Source: Emergomyces orientalis
Lineage: Eukaryota > Ascomycota > Eurotiomycetes > Onygenales > Ajellomycetaceae
Assembly: GCA_002110485.1 (NCBI GenBank)
Contig: MOWL01000088.1
Span: 62,001 to 126,000 of the forward strand
DNA length: 64,000 bases
Reading direction: 5' to 3'
Part shown: positions 47,038 to 60,089 of the stretch, one piece after another
Position numbering within the stretch: the first letter of the stretch is position 1
Layout: every line of letters starts with the position of its first letter
The notes under the pieces: model-generated
What the model was told of the DNA's origin: nothing
Database searches by the model: none
What the model saw: the letters and a program-made list of their open reading frames with translations, nothing else
Position numbers and translations under genes: made by a program

Positions 47038-50000
47038 TCACACCGTCGCACACAACCCCAAAACACCATCAAGCGCCTCATCCCAACTCTCCATCAACGA
47101 ACCGCAAAATAACTCCAAAGACGCCGTATCCATCAACTCCTCAATCTCCCCCCTTACTGACCCTTGTTTCTTCCCGTCCCCATCACCACCGTTAACCCCG
47201 TCGTCACCATCATCATCATCATCACCACCAAGCGTGTTCTCAAAGCCATACCCCCCCGTCACCCACTCCACCAACTCCCCCAGCATTCCCGACTCAGCAA
47301 TCTGCATCTTCAAAAAGCGCGTGTTCCGTCGAATAACATCAACAAGTTGCCTGATGAGTTTGTTCAGGTTTTCGAGGGTCTCCTTGTTAGGGAGGGCTTG
47401 TTTTGTCGCTGTAGCAGGGAGTTTTGGCTTTTGCTTTGATGATGATGATGACGATGGGGATAGATAGGTGATGAAGAGGGTGGTGGCTTTTAGGGTTTCG
47501 AGAAGGGATATAGTGTTGTGGAGGTAGAGCCAGGAGGGGGCGATGGAGGATGGAGTAGTGCGTTGTTGGGTAGGAGGGGTGAGGGGTATGATTGTAGTGA
47601 GGATGGAGGGCAGTACTGGTGTGGAGGAGAGGGTAGTTAATTTTTCGGTTAGGAATGATTCGAGGGTGGTGAGGTGGGTGCTTATGGGGGTTGGAACGGA
47701 GGATTGTTTCGTAGTCATGGTGGTGGTCATTGTCAAGGATGCGAGGGCATTTAGGAGGGTGAGGTGTATGGTTGTGTTTTGGATTTCGGTGGGAGTAAGT
47801 TCCGTTTCGGGGAGGGGGAGGTCGAGGTCGAGGTAAGGGGATAGATCATGGTTTGACGATGGTGGTGGGGGTGAAGGGGACGTTGTCTTTTTTGTGGAGA
47901 GGTTGCTGTTCAGGAAACTGAATAGGACGTCGGTGACGGTCATCGCTTTTACTGCCTGAGCCTATCATTTTATCATCCATTTGTTAACTTTACTGACAGG
48001 CAATCGCTGATGAGAGATGTCAATTGTAAAGCACTTACTCCTGGCTTGGGCCCGAGCCGGACATGTTCTTCAAAGCTGGGTTTGCCTGGAAGTTCGCAGT
48101 TCATGAAGCCATCAAAGTTGCGTTTGTCCACAACTGAGTTTGTGTCGGAGACTAGATATGATATCCCTTGTTAGTTTCCCGGAAATATTTGTAAAAATCA
48201 TGAACGACGGGCTTTGAACCTTACCAATGTGATCATATTGTCCCACTGGATCACCACCAACCAGACGCTGAATCCTTCGAGTTTCCAAAGCCCACATTCT
48301 TCTACAGATGCTACTTTTAAGGCTCTTCTGCAGCTCAATGCTCCCCGCAACATTAACATAGCTCCCATGCTCCAGGCCAATGTTTCGTGAAAAGGTCGTC
48401 GCGGTCTCAGAATTTCGATAGAAGTTCAATGCCTGTCTCATCGCAGTTTGTGGGTCGTGATCCTTCATTTCCAATCCTTCATAAGGCGGAGCAGCGTGAG
48501 GATGTATCGATGCAAGGCGGGTGAAAAGGTTATGCGCAACCGTTTCATATTGCATCTGCTTCACGGACAATTTATGGAAGGACTTTAGAGCTAACGAGCC
48601 TGCTCCTAGGAGTAGGTAGATTCGAACTAAAAGTAGAAGGGCTTCGTAGTTATGGGGTGATTTGAGTAGCAAATTCTCTATAAGACCAGCGGCTTGGATT
48701 AAAACAGCATGAGGGGCGGCGGCAGTCTTAGAATCAATATTTGTTTCGTGCAATCTAATTAGGCCCATGACAGCTAGCAGGCAAAGGTCGTCACTTGGCT
48801 GGCTTTCAATGGTGGATGGAGCCGCGTTCTGGTTAGGCCTTTCTGTTCTCCGGTATATACGGAGGCACCGAGAGACGAAGTCTTCGGCTTTTTGTGCTGA
48901 TAGCTTGCCACCTTCGAATGACAACTGGAAACAGTACTCAAATTTCAGGGCATTGATAGCCGCAACACCCTTAAACGGGTCGGTAACCTATAATATATTG
49001 ACTCAGTTTGGCGTCGTAAAAGCGGAAGGAGTATTTGTTGTCCTCACTTGTTTCTGATCATCCTCACCCTGATCTGCGACAACCTTCTGGGAAACATAAA
49101 CTTGAAATTCGTCTTGCATCGAGTGATCAAGTTTAATTAGATATTTGCACAGGTCGTGGAAGCAATAGAGTTTGGTACAATTGCGGTCGAAATATTCTTT
49201 GCACGCCGAGAGAAGGTCTTCTAGAGAAAGTTCCTTGGTCGCAATCCGTTTCTCCGTCAAGTCAAGAGCAGCCAGCTGGGCATTTCGTGATTTCGGTTGT
49301 CTTTTAATATAGGTTGCGATGAAGTCCTGGGTCTCTTGCGGCGTCCTTAAAGAATATGTTTATCAGTATCCCGTGGATAAAAGAATTTCATTCACACGGT
49401 CAGTACGTACTCTTTCTTCCCTAATTTCTCGGTCGCTGCGAGAAGAAGGCTCCAAACTCGCCAATCGTCTTTCTCTTGGGCAGCCGCCGTCGTCGAGCCA
49501 TTTACAATGTCATCTGGAAGAGCAAGTAATTCCCGTGTAAATGACAACGCTTCCTCCCACAATCCCGCATTCTCAAGATTTGCAATTTTCGAGCTGGCAA
49601 ACGACCAATCGTTCTGGGCAATGCGCGACTCGATGCCTAAATGCTTGCTGTTTAGTAAAGAAACAATTTCCTCGTGCCGCCCTTGGGCGTCGAGGATCTT
49701 GATGAACAGGAAGAGCTCTTCGGAGGTTTGTATTGCTCTAGGCGGGCTCAGCAATTCTTTCTGTATGAAAATGGAAAGGAACCAAATGAGCCTCACGGGT
49801 CTGCCAAAAGAGATGTAACATAGAGCTGGTGGCTTATTCATACCGGGTCCGTAGGTACACTAGAGGCAGCCTTTGATATCATGCGATAGGCAAGCGTGCC
49901 GAAGAGCTTGCAGTCTGTTTCTGAACTCGCAGGATCGATGGTGATGAGGTAGCACATGAAGATAGCCCAGAAGTAGTATTTGCGTTCCTTTGGGAAGTTG

Positions 50001-50675
50001 TTTTGCAAGCTCATAGCTGCCTAGGGGTGGCAAATGTCAGCAGTTCCGTCCAATGTCAAATTTGACGAACGTGTATATCCCCATTGCCTCGAAATGTATG
50101 GATTCAATGCGAAAGTACATTTAGGGGGCCTAGTGTATTCTTTTTTTCGGACCTTTTGCGCAGTTTTCCAATCGCCCATCTCCGACGCTAGGTTAAACCA
50201 TCTCAATTGAATATCCAGTGCCTGTGGCTTTGCCTTTGCCGCCTTCTGCCATATCGCGCGCGCAGTTTCGGCATGTTCATCAAGGTTTTTAAGGGTCGTA
50301 TAAAGCATATTCAGAGCATCTATATCGGACACGGGGGGTTCAATACGACAGAGTTCCAGGGTTTCCGAAATTCCCCGCTGCCGATGGACGTCATCTGCAT
50401 GGCTGAAGAGAATATACGCCTTCCACGCCTATACATATATGTATATACTCCCAACGTATTAGTGTTTAATTCCCAAAAAGATAATCCAGGATGGTAAGCT
50501 TGCGAGCCGCGGTACATGTATTAAACGATGCGCCTACACTGACCTTCAGAAAATGCGAATCCTCGCCCTTCTTCAGCCGTTTTTCGCAGAGCTGTAGGGC
50601 CTGCTTGAGATTCTGTCCGTCGATGGCATCCTGGATCTGCTTATTTCGGCGCTCGAAAACAGCAGTGGCCGACAT
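47038..50675 (-). CDS. NAA25: NatB N-terminal acetyltransferase auxiliary subunit
   Basis: Predicted NAA25/Mdm20, the TPR-rich non-catalytic subunit of NatB that anchors Naa20 to ribosomes for co-translational acetylation of Met-Asp/Glu/Asn starts. The N-terminus MSATAVFERRNKQIQDAIDG and following ALQLCEKRLKKGEDSHFLK match the family. Helical repeats continue through IDALNMLYTTLKNLDEHAET, WNLASEMGDWKTAQK-type sequence (RWFNLASEMGDWKTAQK), ALKFEYCFQLSFEGGKLSAQ and ALLLLVRIYLLLGAGSLALK. The C-terminal exon (47038-47943) is Ser/Thr/Pro-rich and poorly conserved, with a poly-Asp stretch. At least seven exons with short introns. The start at 50675 follows family alignment. The product is roughly 1,000 residues, typical for filamentous fungi. 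Confidence 0.9.
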
Positions 50676-51089
50676 GGTGAAGACCAGCCGGGCTGAGCTG
50701 CTGTGCAAGTATGCCTGTAGCTTGGTTGTAGATGATGTGCGGGGACCAGTCCTGGTGGGAAATAGGTCAATGTATTGTCACAGCACAATTCTGCGGGAAA
50801 GATACAAGGGCTGCGCTAAGTGCACGCTTTGCCCGGTGAGGTTTAGCGTTATATCAGCTATCATTCCATCCAACCTTGAGGGTTCTTTCTTCCCTTCGCC
50901 AGCTAAAGAAACTCCATCTTCATCTCCAACAGCTTACAACTACAACTGCTTTTCGAGGAGAATGCTCATACGATTCTTCAAATCAGTCAAATCTTGGTGC
51001 TATTGCCTATGATGAATCTCTCAATATATATAATATGCATCATTCTATCCAGTTTGCTCATTTATATCCGTTCACACTCCCCCGGGTTA
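50676..51089. other. Short intergenic region
   Basis: NAA25 promoter and 3' region of the DUF7708-like gene. No gene seen. Confidence 0.6.
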
Positions 51090-53444
51090 TCAACAACTAG
51101 GAATCCTCAACTTAGATACATCTGACGCGACACTAGAATCCCATTTCATTTTCGTAAAGCCGCCTTGTGGAGGCACCTTGGCTGGCATCCAAATGACATC
51201 TTTCTGCCGATCCGGTACATATTTATAAAAGACATGGCTATTCCAGGCACTCGTCAACAAAACCTTGAAATCACAACCATGGTCTTTAGTCCATTGCACC
51301 ATGTCCATGAGTTCTTGGACTGCAAATTCTCCTTCTTCGCACAATGAGTTGCTCTGCTCATATACGGTAATCGCATCAAGGACGCAGAAGACAGTCACAT
51401 GTGGTGGCAGTTGAGCAATCATCATATGGAAAATCTGACACAGGCTGTTAATGTCCTCTTGGTCTGCTCGTTGTATTTGCTTGATAACGCTCATTCCGAA
51501 GTCAGAGTATGCGACAAGGAGCTGACCGATCAGGTTTCGCATCATTCCGCTAACGCCATAGTCTGGATCGTCTGAGCCCATGTGCTCTGCGCAGAGAAAG
51601 AGTAAAGCAAACATATTTCTTGGATAATGCGGATCTATAACGTCTGACTGGATCGAATGCGTTAATTTTGCGGAAATGAAAGATGTCGCCGCTGTCTTCT
51701 TGGGATCGTTGAAGTTGACCAGCAGAGCCGAGGAGCTCGATTCAGTGACCCAGTAATGCAGCTTTGGTGATTGCATGACTGCAACGGCGCGATCTTGGTC
51801 GGATCTTGGTAATGCCCATATTGTATCAAGACTGGTTTTGATGTCATTGCGGACGACGGAGCTTTCGTAGTCAAAACCCGACAGCAGCTCATTTTTCGCA
51901 GCTAGGTAATCTGTTAAGGTATAAGCTTTGCTATTTTGGATAATGTGGAATACTTCCCGCTGATGCCGTACCTTGCACTAGATTGGATTCAGACACTGCC
52001 CTGCGTAATGGGAGCATTGGCCCTTTTACTAGGTCAAGGGTCAGCCAAAGAGTTGGACGCTCAATGCCTAAAGATGTTCAACTAACCATCCTGGGTTTTA
52101 AAATCCATTCGAGCATTACTACTGAGAAACCCAGCAAGGACTCTGCGCAGCTGTGAAACCTCATTGCTTATCAGCTTGACTTCCCGATTCACACCCCCAG
52201 CTGCCAGCATAAGATCATCCCGAAAATCATGAAACTCATTTCTCGACTGATCAAAATAGCCCAGTACGATCTCCTGGCGCTTGCGTGCTTCATCGCCCTG
52301 ATCCATGATCAACTGCTTTGTGTTCATAATCGCATCGTATGAGCATAGCTGAGCCACTCGTTCAAAGCGTCCAGCTTCCTCTCTAACGGTTTTCAGAAGA
52401 TCGCTCAATTTTGTTTCGTAATTTTCTTGTTTGAATATGCCGCGGAGTAATTTTTCTAAAAGCCAGTTAGCCAATTGAGCCGACAGTTCACGGGCCTTGT
52501 CAGGAGCGCATACTCATAGCCTTTTCCTTATACCATGCGACAATGTGGTGTAAGGCGGCGATTGTGGCGGAATAGAGGGCAGCGCTAGATCGACGCAAGT
52601 CGTTCGACCTTCTGAAGATGCCCAGGGCTTGATGTGTGCTCGATAAGAGGATGGGGATTTCCGCTAGAGCGTCGCTGATGTCCGTTCGAAGATCGTGCAA
52701 GCGCGCTGCGGCCTAGGGAGGTCTGTTAGTGAAGGGCGCGCCGCGGAGTAAGTAAAGCCAGTACGAACCCCGAATATAAGTTTTAATCCCCCGCAAAGGA
52801 GAGAAAAGTAATGCGATTGGGACGGCAGAACGCTTGCCCAGGCTTCAAAGGCTTTGTTATTCTTCCCAAAGCTCCGGAGGCCTTTTCTTATCTTCCCCCA
52901 AAATCCAGAGACATCATTGTAATCATCTGACGCTTTCTTTACCGCTTTCAAAACTTCGTCCCAGGTATGCACCGATTTTGCTGTGACGTCTGTCTGAAAT
53001 TTCGATCCGACAGTTGTATTTTCGTAAGCTTCCATTGCCGCTTTGAAGCGTTTCTTTTCTGCTTCGACATCTATATACAGCTCTTGCCTGTATACACATC
53101 AGCTTGGAAACAGCAATCAGAATATATGTGAATAAAGAGGCAACATACAGCGCATCATCCTCATCGTCTGATTCAAGCTGGTCATTTGTAACTGTCTTAT
53201 TTTTTTGTTGGGCCGGTGATGCATCTGATACTGTTCCTCTTGGGGCGGGGACCAACAACATATCATTCGAAGCCTCTCCATCGTCTCTTATTGCTTTCAA
53301 ACCAGGATGTGAATCGCGAGTGAGCCTCCTGCGCATATACAGGTCTGCGAGCCCACCAAGGCGTCGACGAAAACGATTAGCCTCATGACTGGTCGTGTCA
53401 TCCTTCATATCGCCGACTACAGTTCTACCTTTAGATGATGGCAT
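51090..53444 (-). CDS. DUF7708-like fungal STAND-type protein lacking a visible P-loop
   Basis: Predicted multi-exon protein of roughly 700 residues. The N-terminus is basic and disordered, then an acidic stretch (ESDDEDDAL) leads into a helical domain containing DYNDVSGFWGKIRKGLRSFG, AFEAWASVLPSQSHYFSLLC and GGLKLIFG, followed by RLHDLRTDISDALAEIPILL. This is the N-terminal DUF7708-type domain found in many fungal STAND/NACHT-like proteins. A coiled helical middle part (ETKLSDLLKTVREEAGRFER) precedes a C-terminal domain with MRNLIGQLLVAYSDFG and QLPPHVTVFCVLDAITVYEQ, resembling an NTPase fold, but I find no GxxxxGK[ST] motif. Start at 53444 (MPSSKGRTVV). Exon junctions are only partly resolved. 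It is head-to-head with the AAA+ gene, 547 bp apart. Function unknown. Confidence 0.72.
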
Positions 53445-53991
53445 TTTAAAGATCCGAAGCACTGGACTTGTGGTAATATAAAATTATTATAAGGTTGTCC
53501 TCCAGCAACAATATATCAAATTTTCAGCGCTCCATGCATCGGCATCAATCTTGCGAGGTTGAAGTGTAACTGTATCTTGAACATTGCCTCAGTGCCTCCC
53601 AAATACGTCGAGTTTGGCGACGACCTACCTCGTCTCTCTGCCCACAAGGTTTGACAAGGCTGAACAAGGCTCGGAATGCTCAATGCACATGTCTCCGCGC
53701 TGTGTTCTGCAGGCCGGATTAAAATTTTGGGTGAGGATAGTGCACTAAATTTACGCTAAGTTCATGCGAAGATCAAATGTCGACGCGGCTCCAGTAAACA
53801 GGCGAGGCACAAAAATGGCCCTCTGCATGAGGCTTAAGGCTGTTAACTTGACCCCGCACCTGAGTCCTCAAAGAGCTACATGCTCTTAAGATGAACCAAA
53901 TCCCTCCAGATTATTTGGACATGTCGGATGCAAAACTAAAATGAGAATTCAGCCCCGTTTTTGAAATTTATACACCAGCTTGCCATTGACC
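53445..53991. other. Divergent promoter region between the DUF7708-like and AAA+ genes
   Basis: 547 bp between two start codons on opposite strands. No gene or repeat seen; a shared promoter is likely. Confidence 0.6.
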
Positions 53992-56900
53992 ATGTCGGTA
54001 GCTATTAGTGCAGAACCAGTTGGGCCTTCAGACGTTTCCAGCAGTGATAATGGAGTATTTGCACCGCCTACCCCCGAAAGTGAGAAGGCTAAAAGTAAAT
54101 TGGCGGCCCCTTGCGACGACTGTGGCCGTCCTGCCCCAGCGGACAGCGATTTGAAACATCTACTTAAGGCGTTGGTAGATGGTCAAAAGGAACTACTCGC
54201 CAGACAAAAGCCTGGAAGGTAAGAGTCTTTTCCAATTTTCATAGAAACTTTACTAAACAGCCAATCCGCGCCAGTGGTGACGTCTCGACCAAGGATAAAC
54301 CTGCGGCAGTATCAGAATCAAAGGACCCAAAAGATGGAGCAGAGCTTCAAGAAATTGCTATCAAACGAGTTTCGCCAGGGAACTGGCGAAAGGTCAAAAA
54401 AGAGCGCAAAGTGGACATTCAGGAAAGCGTTCTTCTTGTTTCCTCAAAAGCCAATGCAAGGACTCAATTACGGAGGCAGGGTCGCAAAATATCAAGGATG
54501 GCGGAGAAAAAAGCTTCTGAGAACAATACAGAGCCAAATAGTGAAGACCACGAACGATTAGACATTCCATTCCGCCTTGCCATAAATTCAACGTATATTT
54601 TGGATGTATTGGGTCAGTTCGTCGGTGAAAGTTTCAGTGAAAGGCAAAACGTGTTTGTCCGCCCGTTCAAGTACCTCGTTTCATACGAGTCCGATATCAG
54701 ACAATTACTCAAGGAGGCCGAAATAGTTTACGACCAGGCCGTATCTAAGCTGGGAGAAACTACTCAAGAGAACCCCGCTACCGTTGCCACGATAACCGAC
54801 AAAGGGAGTGGAGAGGGGAGAACCAAATCAGGACACCAAAGCCCCGTTCATGCAGCCCAAACCGATGACGTGAACAATGCTAGGATAGCAGCTTTACGGT
54901 CCAGAAGAGAAAGAGATGAGCTTCGTTGCCTTGTCGAGTTCATGGATACAGATATGCACGATATATTTGATACAAAACGCAAAATTTCCACCGGCGATAT
55001 CACGGAGATTGCTTTCGAGCATCTCTGGCTATTGTTTAAACCCGGAGACCTCATCCTTGGTTCGTGTTCAGATGAATGCCAAAGCAGTCGTCAGGCATAT
55101 CGGATTTTGAATATCAGCGGCGGGAGGGCATTCTTTGATAGCGGTTTCAAAGCAGCTTACCTTGGCTTAATTGACCAAATAGGGGATTCGGATTCGGAGA
55201 ATGAAGAGAAGTGCCGTGACGCCATCAAATGTTCTGGCATGGACACGACATGTTTTATTATCGACGCTTTTTCTATCGACTATGACGGGGGTAAACTTGG
55301 CGCCCGATCAAAAAGATTTGCTATCCCACCCTACAAAGGTACCAAGCTTTTAAGTTCATTGTTGCCTTTTCCGATGCTTCCTGGTTCAGAAAGTGAACAA
55401 ATACAACGGTCGCTCATTCAGAGAGGGCGCCGTTTCGTTCAACTTGTTCCCGGGACCCATAAAAAATACTCAGGCACCACAGTCCAAGAGGGGAATCAAA
55501 CCGCAAAAGGTTACAACAATTGGATGATAAAAGAAACGGAAGTGAGTATTATCATCTTGCCAGAAAGAAAAGGCTAGATTACTAACGCGCGATATTGAAA
55601 ATAGCTACATAGCGAAATTGTGGTGGACCAAGCCGCCGGGGTTGAGCACTTCAAACAAAAAGTGTACAGGTTTGGAAGAAGTCTGAAATTCGGGTCCGGT
55701 GCCATCGCTAGATCAACTCCACAGGACAAGAGGGAGACATTTGACCCTTTGCCTGATCAAGAGGACGGTGATTGGATTACAGATGTCTTCGACGACTCCA
55801 AATTTGAAGAAGACCGCCAAAATGAATTCCGCCGAACCACCAATCTTCTGGGCTTCCGAACATTACAGCAAACCCCCGTTCCAACCGACCACCTGATGCT
55901 TCTTCCTTCTCGGGTTTATGGATATGGTCTCATTGATCATAAATGGCTTCCTCTTGATGTCAACAAAGTAGAAGATTTACCAGTAACTGGGGAAACGGTG
56001 CAACGGGCGAGGTTTGAAGACCTAGTTCTACCAGACGGCCATCGGATGCTACTTCAAGCTTTAATTAAAAATCAGGTTGAACAGCCCGAAAATGAGTCAG
56101 AGGAACCTGATGGGGCAAACAAGCCACTTTCAATGGATGCCGTTCCGGGCAAGGGCAAAGGGCTTATCATCCTTTTGCATGGCGCCCCTGGAGTTGGCAA
56201 AACGTCTACGGCTGAGTGTGTAGCCGCCCAGTTAAAGCGGCCATTGTTACCGATCACTTGTGGCGATATTGGCACGACTGCCCAGACTGCGGAAGCCACC
56301 CTTGACTCATTTTGTGTTTTGGCACATAGGTGGAGATGCGTATTGTTGCTCGATGAGGCGGACGTTTTCCTCGCGAAAAGAGAGAAGGGGGATATAATAC
56401 GCAATAGTCTTGTTTCTGGTAGGTTTCCGTGAAGGGGACTTACATTGGTGGCATGAAGATAATCTCTAATCGTTCTATAGTCTTCCTCCGGGTGCTGGAG
56501 TATTACTCTGGAGTAATCATTTTGACAACAAATCGTGTGGGCGAATTCGACGAAGCCTTTAGATCCCGCATTCACATGAGTCTCTACTACCCAAAGCTTG
56601 ACGAAGTTTCGACCAAAGAAATCTGGGAGAAAAACTTACTGCATGTCAAGAAGAACGGATCTGACATTGATATCGAAGAAGATAAGATTAGGCGCTTCGC
56701 TAACAAGCACTGGCAAGAGAACAAATATAAACCCTCACGACGCTGGAACGGTAGACAAATCAAAAATGCTTTCCAAACAGCTTTAGCTCTTGCCAATTGG
56801 GATTTGCGTGAAGGGAAACATGGTGCCAAACTTGACCGACCTTTAGTCAAAGCAGCGCACTTCATCCGCATAGCGCAGACAAGCGCCCATTTCGACGATT

Positions 56901-57247
56901 ATATCAGTAACATCCATGGGATCCAGGAGGAAGACACGTACGGAATCCTGGCCGAGCGAGAGGAAGTTCGCAAGGACAATTACGAAACACCCCCTACAAA
57001 ACAGTCGATGCAGGGTAGCCGTCCAAGGAGGAATCCACCTCCGGCACGTCGTGGTATCAACCGGCGTAACTCTGGAATACCACAGGGTCGAAGTTACGAC
57101 TATGAAGACGACAACGAGTCCTCGGAGGAGGATATTGAGCGCTTGAGGCTGAAGCTAGAGCTAGCGAAGTTGAAAAAACAGAAAGGTTTGAATGACAAGG
57201 TGGAATCGGGTGGGATTAGTGATGAGGATGAAGAGGAAGCTTGGTAA
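53992..57247 (+). CDS. Fungal AAA+ ATPase (DUF7025-type)
   Basis: Predicted 1,024-residue AAA+ protein of a fungus-specific family. Exons 53992-54218, 54275-55541, 55605-56418 and 56481-57247 agree in phase. The N-terminal third is charged and disordered, with CDDCGRPAPADSD. The middle holds a DUF7025-like region (FEHLWLLFKPGDLILGSCSD, then QAYRILNISGGRAFF). The AAA+ module has Walker A HGAPGVGKTSTAE, Walker B CVLLLDEADVFLAKRE, sensor ILTTNRVGEFDEAF with arginines RSR, and a lid region ending KAAHFIRIAQTSAHFDDYI. The C-terminus is basic and Pro-rich (RPRRNPPPARRGINRRNSG), then a charged coiled coil (IERLRLKLELAKLKKQKG). No transmembrane segment. Relatives are numerous in fungi and mostly uncharacterised. 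Divergent from the DUF7708-like gene. Confidence 0.88.
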
Positions 57248-59401
57248 AGGGGCGGTTTAGATATTAACATTATACAGGCCTGGACGTATCAATGGAGACG
57301 TTTTGCACATCAAGAGTGAAGCCATCCTCGACATTTCCAATGCCGTAGCTAGTTATCACGAATCAAAAAAGTGTTCTTTAGATTCTAGACGTACGGTTCG
57401 TCATTGTAGAACGTGTGGATTTCAAAATGTGAAAAGGAGAGATGTGCCTTAGCCGCCGAAGATACAAGCTGGCTTGCTATCAAGTATGCAACAGCGGACA
57501 AATTCAACCCATGACGATAAATTGGTATCATCTGGAGGGCAAGCAGTCAGTTTGGAAGTAGATCGCATGGATTGCAACAGCCATCGATCGCACGAGACAA
57601 AATGTATCTAAAGGATCAACACACGAGAGAGATATGGATAGCAAGCAACAAAGTGGCAATGTGCTTCCAAAACTGAGAGGAAATATTAAGCAACTTCCCA
57701 ACTAGTATGGAGACATGCCAACTTGATATAGCAGGGTCAATCTCACCCCAATTGTAAGTAATTTTGAAACTTCGGGCCTCACCATTCACTTCCGAAAATA
57801 AATATTATTGTTATCATTTGATCCCAGCTTGGGCTTCAGCACATGCCAACACGAGGACTTCTATGGAATATAGTTTCGAGTCTGCTAATTCCAACCCAAT
57901 ATTTGCAAGACAAATCATATATCGCTTAACAAATGATGTAGATCTAGAAACAGCCGCATCCGCATGGTCATGTGCAATTCCAATATCTTCCAACCCACAT
58001 TCCCTCCTGCAACAATTGAAATGCTGATAGTCAATGATATCGTCTCCTCTATTAGAAGGGTCATTTCATTCTCATTTCATGCCATGCTCAGTAATATGCT
58101 GTGCGTATAATTGTACATGTATATCGTGTTTCGTTAAAAGGTCGCTTTGCGTGGGGTCTAGCAGTTCGGCAGTAAGTTGGGATCTTCCCCGCCGCCCCTA
58201 GAGTTTGGTTTCCATTTCTTCTTTCGTCTCTGTTTCCTGTTGGCGCATAGCCGGGCAGAGAGAAGGTTCTAGGTATTCTTTTTCCGCTGGATCATCTGTA
58301 AGATAGCAATATTATTAGCTCGGTAGTTCCAAAAAGTCGCCTTGGCATGTATGAACAAATAGCCACGCATGATTCGTAAGACAAGGAGTCGAAAGCAATG
58401 TCATTGATACGAATTTATCCTCGCGCGACAAATAGCGATTGGGAAATCTGGTAGCTTCGAATCACAATCATCTGTGAAACATGTAAATCACGTACCCATT
58501 CCTTTTTGCAATCACGATATGCCCTGAACGACGAATGCCTCAGTCAGCGCTCCATTCCACAATCAACACCCGATCAAGATATTCAATCCCAATGGTATTC
58601 TTGCTTTCGCTGCCGTAGGGGGTGGGTGAAGGTATATCAGGAAACAGCGGGAGAATTCTGCTCACTGGAAATAATCGCTGCACATCGTCCTATCATTCCC
58701 ATTGCGCCGCATGCATTTGATACTCCGATCTGCGAAATCTTGACATGGGTCGTAGAACCCGCTTGCCGGTTTGCTATATTATCCACAAGGAAAAGGGTAA
58801 CTGTCAGGCTCTGATGCACCAGTAACACAAATGAAACTAAGCCCTAGCCAACTCAACCATTGAACTGGCCAAGAGGGGAGCATTGGCAGGCTCATAATTC
58901 CGCTCCGGCTCCCCTCCACAGTGACGCCAACCCATCCAATGCAGCCCCAATTACGCCCAAAATGAGGAAATGAGGAACTTACTGGGTGAATGCTGGCTTA
59001 GCCTTATCCCAGGCACTCAGAGGTTCCTCGTTAACTTTGTCCGCGCTCATCTTGTGCAAATTGACCAGTCTCTTGGACACTGGAACCCAGGAAGTTCCGG
59101 CGGGTCGGAAACTTCACAGCAGAACTGAGCCGAGATGGGCCGGTTTTGTCGCGGCTTGGCGAATACTATTCTATATTAGGATTAGTTCCCGCGTCTACCA
59201 GTTAGCTTCCGCCCAAACTTTAATGGCTCATACTTCTTTCCATATTGTGAACGATGATCAATTACTGATCTTGCAAAACTTCGAATTTTCTTGTGTTCCC
59301 TATTAGGAACGAATTTTTGGTTTTAGTTAGATAGCTTCCATAACAATCGGTGACTGCGCCTAATATGGGAGAGGGAGAGAAGCATAATTTAGTGCCAATA
59401 T
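57248..59401. other. Gene-poor AT-rich region
   Basis: 3' region of the AAA+ gene, then sequence without any supported gene on either strand. Short open frames are in no recognisable family. Confidence 0.55.
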
Positions 59402-60089
59402 TCATACCTGGTCCACGGGCTTTTTAACCGTAATCGGGTTGGATTTGGCCCATGCCTCTCGCTTGGTCCTCGGTGATATATTCGTTGGACTCAGAGCCAG
59501 AATGGCATATATAACGTATTTACCGTCTTTGTGGAAACGTTCGAATGGAGCAACAAATATCTCTTCTCGAGTTGCTAAACGGGCCGTCAAAAAAAACGCG
59601 AAGTCCGGCAGAGCGAGAACGCCCCGCTGGGTATACGCCGCTTTTATCATTTCTTCCAACTCTCCCTCGACACCTCAAAGCGGTCAGAACTCGCTGCATG
59701 GGATACTTTTACATGAATCTGGACCTCCATCGGGCGCAATGATTTTCCATCTTCTAGGTTTCTGACCTTGACAAGCAAAGGCTTTTCGAAGGGGTCACTG
59801 AACGACTCTCTTCTGGTGGTTGGACGATAAATTCGACAGAATAAGCTGAGCCATGATGGTTATCGTCTAGTTCTTGTTCTTTGAAAATGGATGTCGGTAT
59901 GGGATTGTCCATTTCACTGCCATGCGACTCTTTTTCAGAATGATTTCTTCGGTCAGGAAACGCAAACGGTAGGACGATCAATAATAGGGAGAGTCGGGAT
60001 GGTTCGGAGCTTGCTTTAACGGTTTCGGATTTTGAGGGTGTTGTTCGTATATAGTAGTGACAGAAAATATGGATAGGAAGAAGGAGCAT
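59402..60089 (-). pseudogene. Apparently frameshifted gene relic, family not recognised
   Basis: Three neighbouring minus-strand segments look coding but lie in different frames with no room for introns. The first runs from ATG at 60089 and ends in SAYSVEFIVQPPEES. The second continues as DPFEKPLLVKVRNLEDGKSL and EVQIHVKVSHAASSDRFEVS. The third is AAYTQRGVLALPDFAFFLTA, TREEIFVAPFERFHKDGKYV and IYAILALSPTN to a stop at 59402. Two frame changes (near 59805 and 59655) would be needed. The string VEFIVQPP recalls velvet-domain starts, but the rest does not let me claim that. A degraded gene is the simplest reading; sequencing error is possible. Confidence 0.4.
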
